From: Hyphomicrobiaceae bacterium
GTDB lineage: Bacteria; Pseudomonadota; Alphaproteobacteria; Rhizobiales; Hyphomicrobiaceae
DNA: 64,000 nucleotides
Direction of reading: 5' to 3'
Assembly (NCBI GenBank): GCA_020638055.1
Contig: JACKJH010000003.1
Coordinates: 496,001-560,000 of the forward strand
The notes under the pieces are model-generated. The model was not told the DNA's origin. It did no database searches and saw only the letters and a program-made list of their open reading frames with translations. The position numbers and the translations under genes were made by a program. Shown here piece by piece: positions 61,347 through 64,000 of this stretch (position 1 is the first letter of the stretch; each line of letters starts with the position of its first letter).

Positions 61347-61444
61347 GTTGACGTGTTCCAGCTTCAATTCCTGCATTTCCTGCCAAGCACGATTGACGCC
61401 CACGCCGCCCTGGCTATTATGCGCGCCTTCTCGGCCATCGGTTA

Positions 61445-61528
61445 GCCCCTGTGGCGGAATTGGTAGACGCGGCAGACTCAAAATCTGTTGTCAGCAATGA
61501 CGTGCCCGTTCGAGTCGGGCCAGGGGCA
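61445..61528 (+). tRNA. tRNA-Leu, anticodon CAA
   Basis: Acceptor GCCCCTG/CAGGGGC, D-arm with GGTAGACGC, anticodon stem GCAGA/TCTGT around loop CTCAAAA (anticodon CAA), a long variable arm typical of leucine tRNAs, and T-arm GCCCGTTCGAGTCGGGC. Discriminator A then encoded CCA at 61529-61531. Island-like sequence begins just after its 3' end. Confidence 0.95.
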
Positions 61529-61686
61529 CCACGTCTGTTTTTCTCAATAAAATCAGACACTTACAAAACATGCTTCACTTTAACGAAGCAGGTTAGCGAA
61601 GCAGGTTTTCGGCCCCGCTGACTCCTTCAAAAGGGGGCTAATCGTCAGTATACGCATCCCTATAACAACCTCTTAAGAGCCACCCG

Positions 61687-61718
61687 CCGTTAACGTTAAA
61701 AAGTAAGGTTAACGGGGG
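61687..61718. repeat. Inverted repeat CCGTTAAC/GTTAACGG with GGTTAACGGGGG
   Basis: Eight-base arms 13 bases apart. The right side GGTTAACGGGGG (61707-61718) recurs exactly at 63256-63267, just before the tape-measure gene, and both copies are followed within a few bases by GTAG. Shared control site or repeat of the element. Confidence 0.55.
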
Positions 61719-61842
61719 TCCGTAGACGAGCTGGTCTAGCCTCATGTCCGTCAGCAGGTTCCGCCCTTGGGGTCCGCCTCGTCGTCTTGCGTCGTCGATA
61801 TGTCGATTACTTGACCATGACACTCACTCCTCACTCTCTATG

Positions 61843-61860
61843 CTTGTAGTCTACTACGAG
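61843..61860. promoter_or_regulatory. Near-palindrome CTTGTAGT-CT-ACTACGAG, recombinase site candidate
   Basis: Eight-base arms with one mismatch around a CT dinucleotide, 163 bases upstream of the serine recombinase gene. Serine recombinases act on imperfect palindromes with a two-base centre, so this could be its site or an operator. No second copy was found in the window. Confidence 0.3.
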
Positions 61861-62022
61861 ACAGGCGCAGAGTCGAAGCAAAGCCGTTGAGATGATGAAT
61901 AGAGTATTAATAAGACAGTAGTATTCGATTTACCTTATCGTCGGGATCGACTCGACTCTTCTCCACTTTTGCTTGTAACATCTAACTCGACGTTCGTTGT
62001 GTTACTTGTTACAGGAAGTGTC

Positions 62023-62679
62023 ATGCCCTCCTTTATTGCATACCTCAGAGTTTCGACCGACAAGCAGGGCGAATCCGGCCTTGGCCTGGACGCTCAACAA
62101 GCTGCGGTAGCTCGGTTCGGCGGCACCGTCCTGGACTCATTCGTTGAGATCGAGTCAGGCCGGAAGAGTGACCGGCCCCGTCTGGCCGATGCTCTGCAAC
62201 GCTGCCGTGAGACGGGCGCGACCTTGCTCATCGCGAAGCTCGATAGGTTGGCCAGAAACGTTCGGTTCATCGCCACGTTGATGGAATCAGACGTGCGCTT
62301 CGTCGCGTGTGATATGCCGACCGCTGATCCCTTCCGCCTTCACATCGAGGCCGCCGTGGCCGAAGAGGAAGCCCGTCGTATCAGTCAGCGCACGAAGGCT
62401 GCGTTGGCGGCGGCCAAGGCCAAAGGAACCAAGCTCGGTGGATTCAAAGGGCACTACATCAGCGCCGATGAAAGGGCTGCCGGTGCGAAGGTCAGAGCCG
62501 ACGAAGCTCAGAAGTTCGCCGCTGGTGTCCTACCGGCTATCGAGTCCGCACGCATCGAAGGTGCGACAACACTTAGAGAGATCGCATCGGCCCTGAATCG
62601 CCGTGGTGTCAACGCACGTCGGGGCGGTAGCTGGACGGCCATGCAGGTAAGCCGGGTGCTGGACTGCACAGTCGGCTAG
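62023..62679 (+). CDS. Small serine recombinase (resolvase/invertase family)
   Basis: 218 residues from ATG 62023, with AGGAAG upstream. N-terminal catalytic domain: FIAYLRVSTDKQGESGLGLD with the nucleophile Ser in RVSTDKQ, VEIESGRKSDRPRLADAL and LIAKLDRLARNVRFI. The E-helix (AVAEEEARRISQRTKAALAA) leads to a short DNA-binding end, TLREIASALNRRGVNARRGG...WTAMQVSRVLD. It is the size of resolvases and invertases, not of large serine integrases. Likely acts for the island; whether it integrated it at the tRNA is not shown. Confidence 0.93.
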   Translation: MPSFIAYLRVSTDKQGESGLGLDAQQAAVARFGGTVLDSFVEIESGRKSDRPRLADALQRCRETGATLLIAKLDRLARNVRFIATLMESDVRFVACDMPTADPFRLHIEAAVAEEEARRISQRTKAALAAAKAKGTKLGGFKGHYISADERAAGAKVRADEAQKFAAGVLPAIESARIEGATTLREIASALNRRGVNARRGGSWTAMQVSRVLDCTVG

Positions 62680-62996
62680 GCTGTGTCATCGTCATCGCTC
62701 ATCTAACAACTGTTCGACTCGTGAGCGCGTTGCACGCGATGGAATCGTATTACACGCAATGCGCGGTGATAGGGCCGGTGGACATGCCTTGCCCTCATCA
62801 CCGACAACCCCTGTCCGCTTGGGCTGCGGATCACGACTGACATACTGATCACATACGCAGTTGGCCAGTTGGTCCGTTGATCGGCTCTGTCGATCCACCT
62901 GACCGACTGAGCACACTGTTGTCGTGATCTAGGTGTGTGGACGGGCCATCGGGCCGCCTCGCAGGCTCTCTCGTTTTGTCCTTCCGTTCTTCGCTC

Positions 62997-63023
62997 CATT
63001 AACGTCAAAGATTCACGTTAATG
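62997..63023. repeat. Inverted repeat CATTAACGT/ACGTTAATG
   Basis: Perfect nine-base arms with a nine-base spacer. TTAACG occurs in this, in the repeat at 61687 and in the motif at 63256, suggesting a common binding site within the island. Confidence 0.5.
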
Positions 63024-63080
63024 TGGACAGTTGTTTCCGTCGCCGTTTCGCGAAGTCGATGAAACTAAATCGGAAATGGG

Positions 63081-63106
63081 TTTGGGACTCCAGCAAGGGT
63101 CCCAAA
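63081..63106. terminator. Hairpin TTTGGGAC/GTCCCAAA
   Basis: Eight-base perfect stem, ten-base loop, followed by GGGGGG rather than T residues. May be an RNA structure or weak terminator ahead of the tape-measure gene. Confidence 0.35.
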
Positions 63107-63278
63107 GGGGGGTGCGGCTATACCCGTCAGTTGAGGGCCTCCCCGGTATACGAAAAATTTGTCCAATTATCAGTTTAAATGGCACATTGGACAAAACCTA
63201 TGTGAAACAGTGACTTATTGACATTTTATTTTTCATCCCCATCTACCGTAAACATGGTTAACGGGGGCGGGTAGTTTC

Positions 63279-64000
63279 GTGTCAGATTCCCTTTCAATTC
63301 AGATTGACGTATCGGCTGCGAAAGCGGCCTTGGATACGCTACGAAAGTCCTTCGACGGCTTTTCGAGCGGCGTTGAAACGGGTGTAGCGAAAGCCTCATC
63401 TGCTGTCCAGCGGCTCAACACCGCGATGCAGGGCCTCAAGGCCATTGATGCAAGTAAAAGCGTTGACAGTCTGACACGCTTGAATCAAGCCATGTCGGCG
63501 CTAGCGAATGCTTCCGGTCTCAAGGGCTTGGCTTCCGAACTGCGATCACTAGCCCTCCTAGACGTAAGCAAGCTGGAATTGCAACTACGCTCTATCGGCG
63601 CTGCGCTAAGGTCCATACAACCGCCTCCCGGCCTACAGGCAATGGTGGCACAGCTTCGACAGCTCGGCTCTGCCGCGACGACTACAGCCGGTCAGCTAAC
63701 ATCCGCTTCCACGCAGCTCCGCACGTTCGATTCCGGCGCACGTTCAGCTTCAAACGGCCTAGGCGTCTTCTCCTCGGGACTCGGTTCCGTGCGGAACCTT
63801 CTAGCCGGATTCGGCGCGGCTCTCGGCGCGGCTGGATTTGCTCAGTTCGTGTCAGGGGCAAAGTCGGCGCTGGAATCCTCTCAGGGCCTCAAGAACACGC
63901 TGACATCACTGACGGGTTCGGCAACACAGACACAAGACGCGATGAAGTGGGTGGACGACATGGCCAAGCGCCTGTCCATCAACATCGGCAGTGCGCGCGA
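63279..64000 (+). CDS. Phage-type tail tape-measure protein, N-terminal part
   Basis: Starts at GTG 63279 behind GGGGGCGGG and reads on to the window edge (240 residues seen). VSDSLSIQIDVSAAKAALDTL opens a helical, Ala/Ser/Leu-rich region with repeated heptad-like patterns; then a Gly/Ala hydrophobic stretch LLAGFGAALGAAGFAQFVSG and SALESSQGLKNTLTSLTGSA, typical of tape-measure proteins that set tail length. No capsid, tail or lysis genes lie to its left, which is odd for a prophage. Confidence 0.8.
   Translation, partial: MSDSLSIQIDVSAAKAALDTLRKSFDGFSSGVETGVAKASSAVQRLNTAMQGLKAIDASKSVDSLTRLNQAMSALANASGLKGLASELRSLALLDVSKLELQLRSIGAALRSIQPPPGLQAMVAQLRQLGSAATTTAGQLTSASTQLRTFDSGARSASNGLGVFSSGLGSVRNLLAGFGAALGAAGFAQFVSGAKSALESSQGLKNTLTSLTGSATQTQDAMKWVDDMAKRLSINIGSAR

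Larger units (their letters stand above)
61532..62022. other. AT-richer spacer between tRNA-Leu and the recombinase gene
   Basis: About 490 bases with clearly lower GC than the chromosome on the left. It contains a short direct repeat CGAAGCAGGTT (61584 and 61597), an inverted repeat at 61687-61715 and a near-palindrome at 61843-61860. No credible gene. An attachment site next to the tRNA end is possible, but its partner lies outside the window. Confidence 0.5.
62680..63278. other. Non-coding stretch between recombinase and tape-measure gene
   Basis: About 600 bases without a frame I can support; short minus-strand frames at 62692-63008 have no family features. Holds the inverted repeat at 62997, the hairpin at 63081 and the GGTTAACGGGGG motif at 63256. 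It could encode an untranslated RNA or a degraded gene. Confidence 0.5.

Noticed and set aside
62023..62679. Large serine integrase
   Set aside because: Only 218 residues, lacking the long recombinase and zinc-ribbon domains; it is resolvase-sized.
62692..63008. Minus-strand frames in the island gap
   Set aside because: Two overlapping short frames without ribosome sites, motifs or consistent codon use.

Overview
The window looks like the chromosome of an alphaproteobacterium of the Hyphomicrobiales (Rhizobiales) type. This rests on the gene neighbourhoods (mutY next to a DciA-like gene, DsbA and smc; ispH-thrB-rnhA; algH next to a DsbD-N gene and a peroxiredoxin; a separate F0 operon atpI-B-E-F'-F), on ethylmalonyl-CoA mutase, on the carboxynorspermidine route to polyamines, and on many short palindromic intergenic repeats. 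The genus cannot be fixed from sequence alone; ethylmalonyl-CoA mutase with flavocytochrome c sulfide dehydrogenase would suit a methylotroph or facultative sulfur oxidiser related to Hyphomicrobium.

Layout. 1-2289: minus-strand operon of a His-rich ZrgA-like periplasmic protein, an ABC ATPase and an FtsX-type permease (permease cut by the left edge). 3051-4265: chromate transporter ChrA. 4529-6534: small envelope proteins and an L,D-transpeptidase. 6846-11743: RND efflux pump with its adaptor. 12201-14342: subtilisin-like protease with a Cys-rich N-terminal region. 14603-15445: TSUP permease. 16001-20387: Mrp/ApbC, a PPOX flavoprotein, PPK2, and an RmlD-like reductase. 20894-24471: polyamine block (carboxynorspermidine synthase, unknown protein, lipoprotein, carboxynorspermidine decarboxylase). 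24748-30632: PrmA, a DUF3754 protein, a membrane J-domain protein, AlgH. 31052-38734: DsbD-N domain protein, peroxiredoxin, RNase HI, ThrB, IspH, a lipoprotein, a PLP aminotransferase. 38801-40488: TetR regulator divergent from a quinone-oxidoreductase-type enzyme. 40593-44636: TrpS and the F0 ATP synthase operon. 44934-49053: HD phosphohydrolase and SMC. 49522-51634: fccA-fccB. 52214-54436: MFS transporter divergent from an AraC regulator. 54486-61346: two DsbA-like proteins, DciA-like protein, MutY, ethylmalonyl-CoA mutase and two small anchored proteins. 61445: tRNA-Leu(CAA). After it lies an AT-richer island with a small serine recombinase and the start of a phage-type tape-measure gene that runs off the right edge.

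Between genes there are at least three palindromic repeat families. Family A (about 45-100 bp, GAGCATTTTCC type) and family B (57-58 bp period, GAGCATGTTT type) share one hairpin plan, with base-pair-preserving differences between copies. Family D (about 165 bp, two successive long hairpins) is present twice in the same orientation. A seven-unit family B array follows fccB. In two genes (nspC, fccB) the stop codon TAG coincides with the first base of a repeat.

The most unusual items are the covarying repeat families, the two-hairpin element, the signal-peptide/TM/J-domain protein, the unknown protein inside the polyamine block, the apparent insertion of about 5.4 kb between smc and dsbA, and the sparse recombinase/tape-measure island behind tRNA-Leu.
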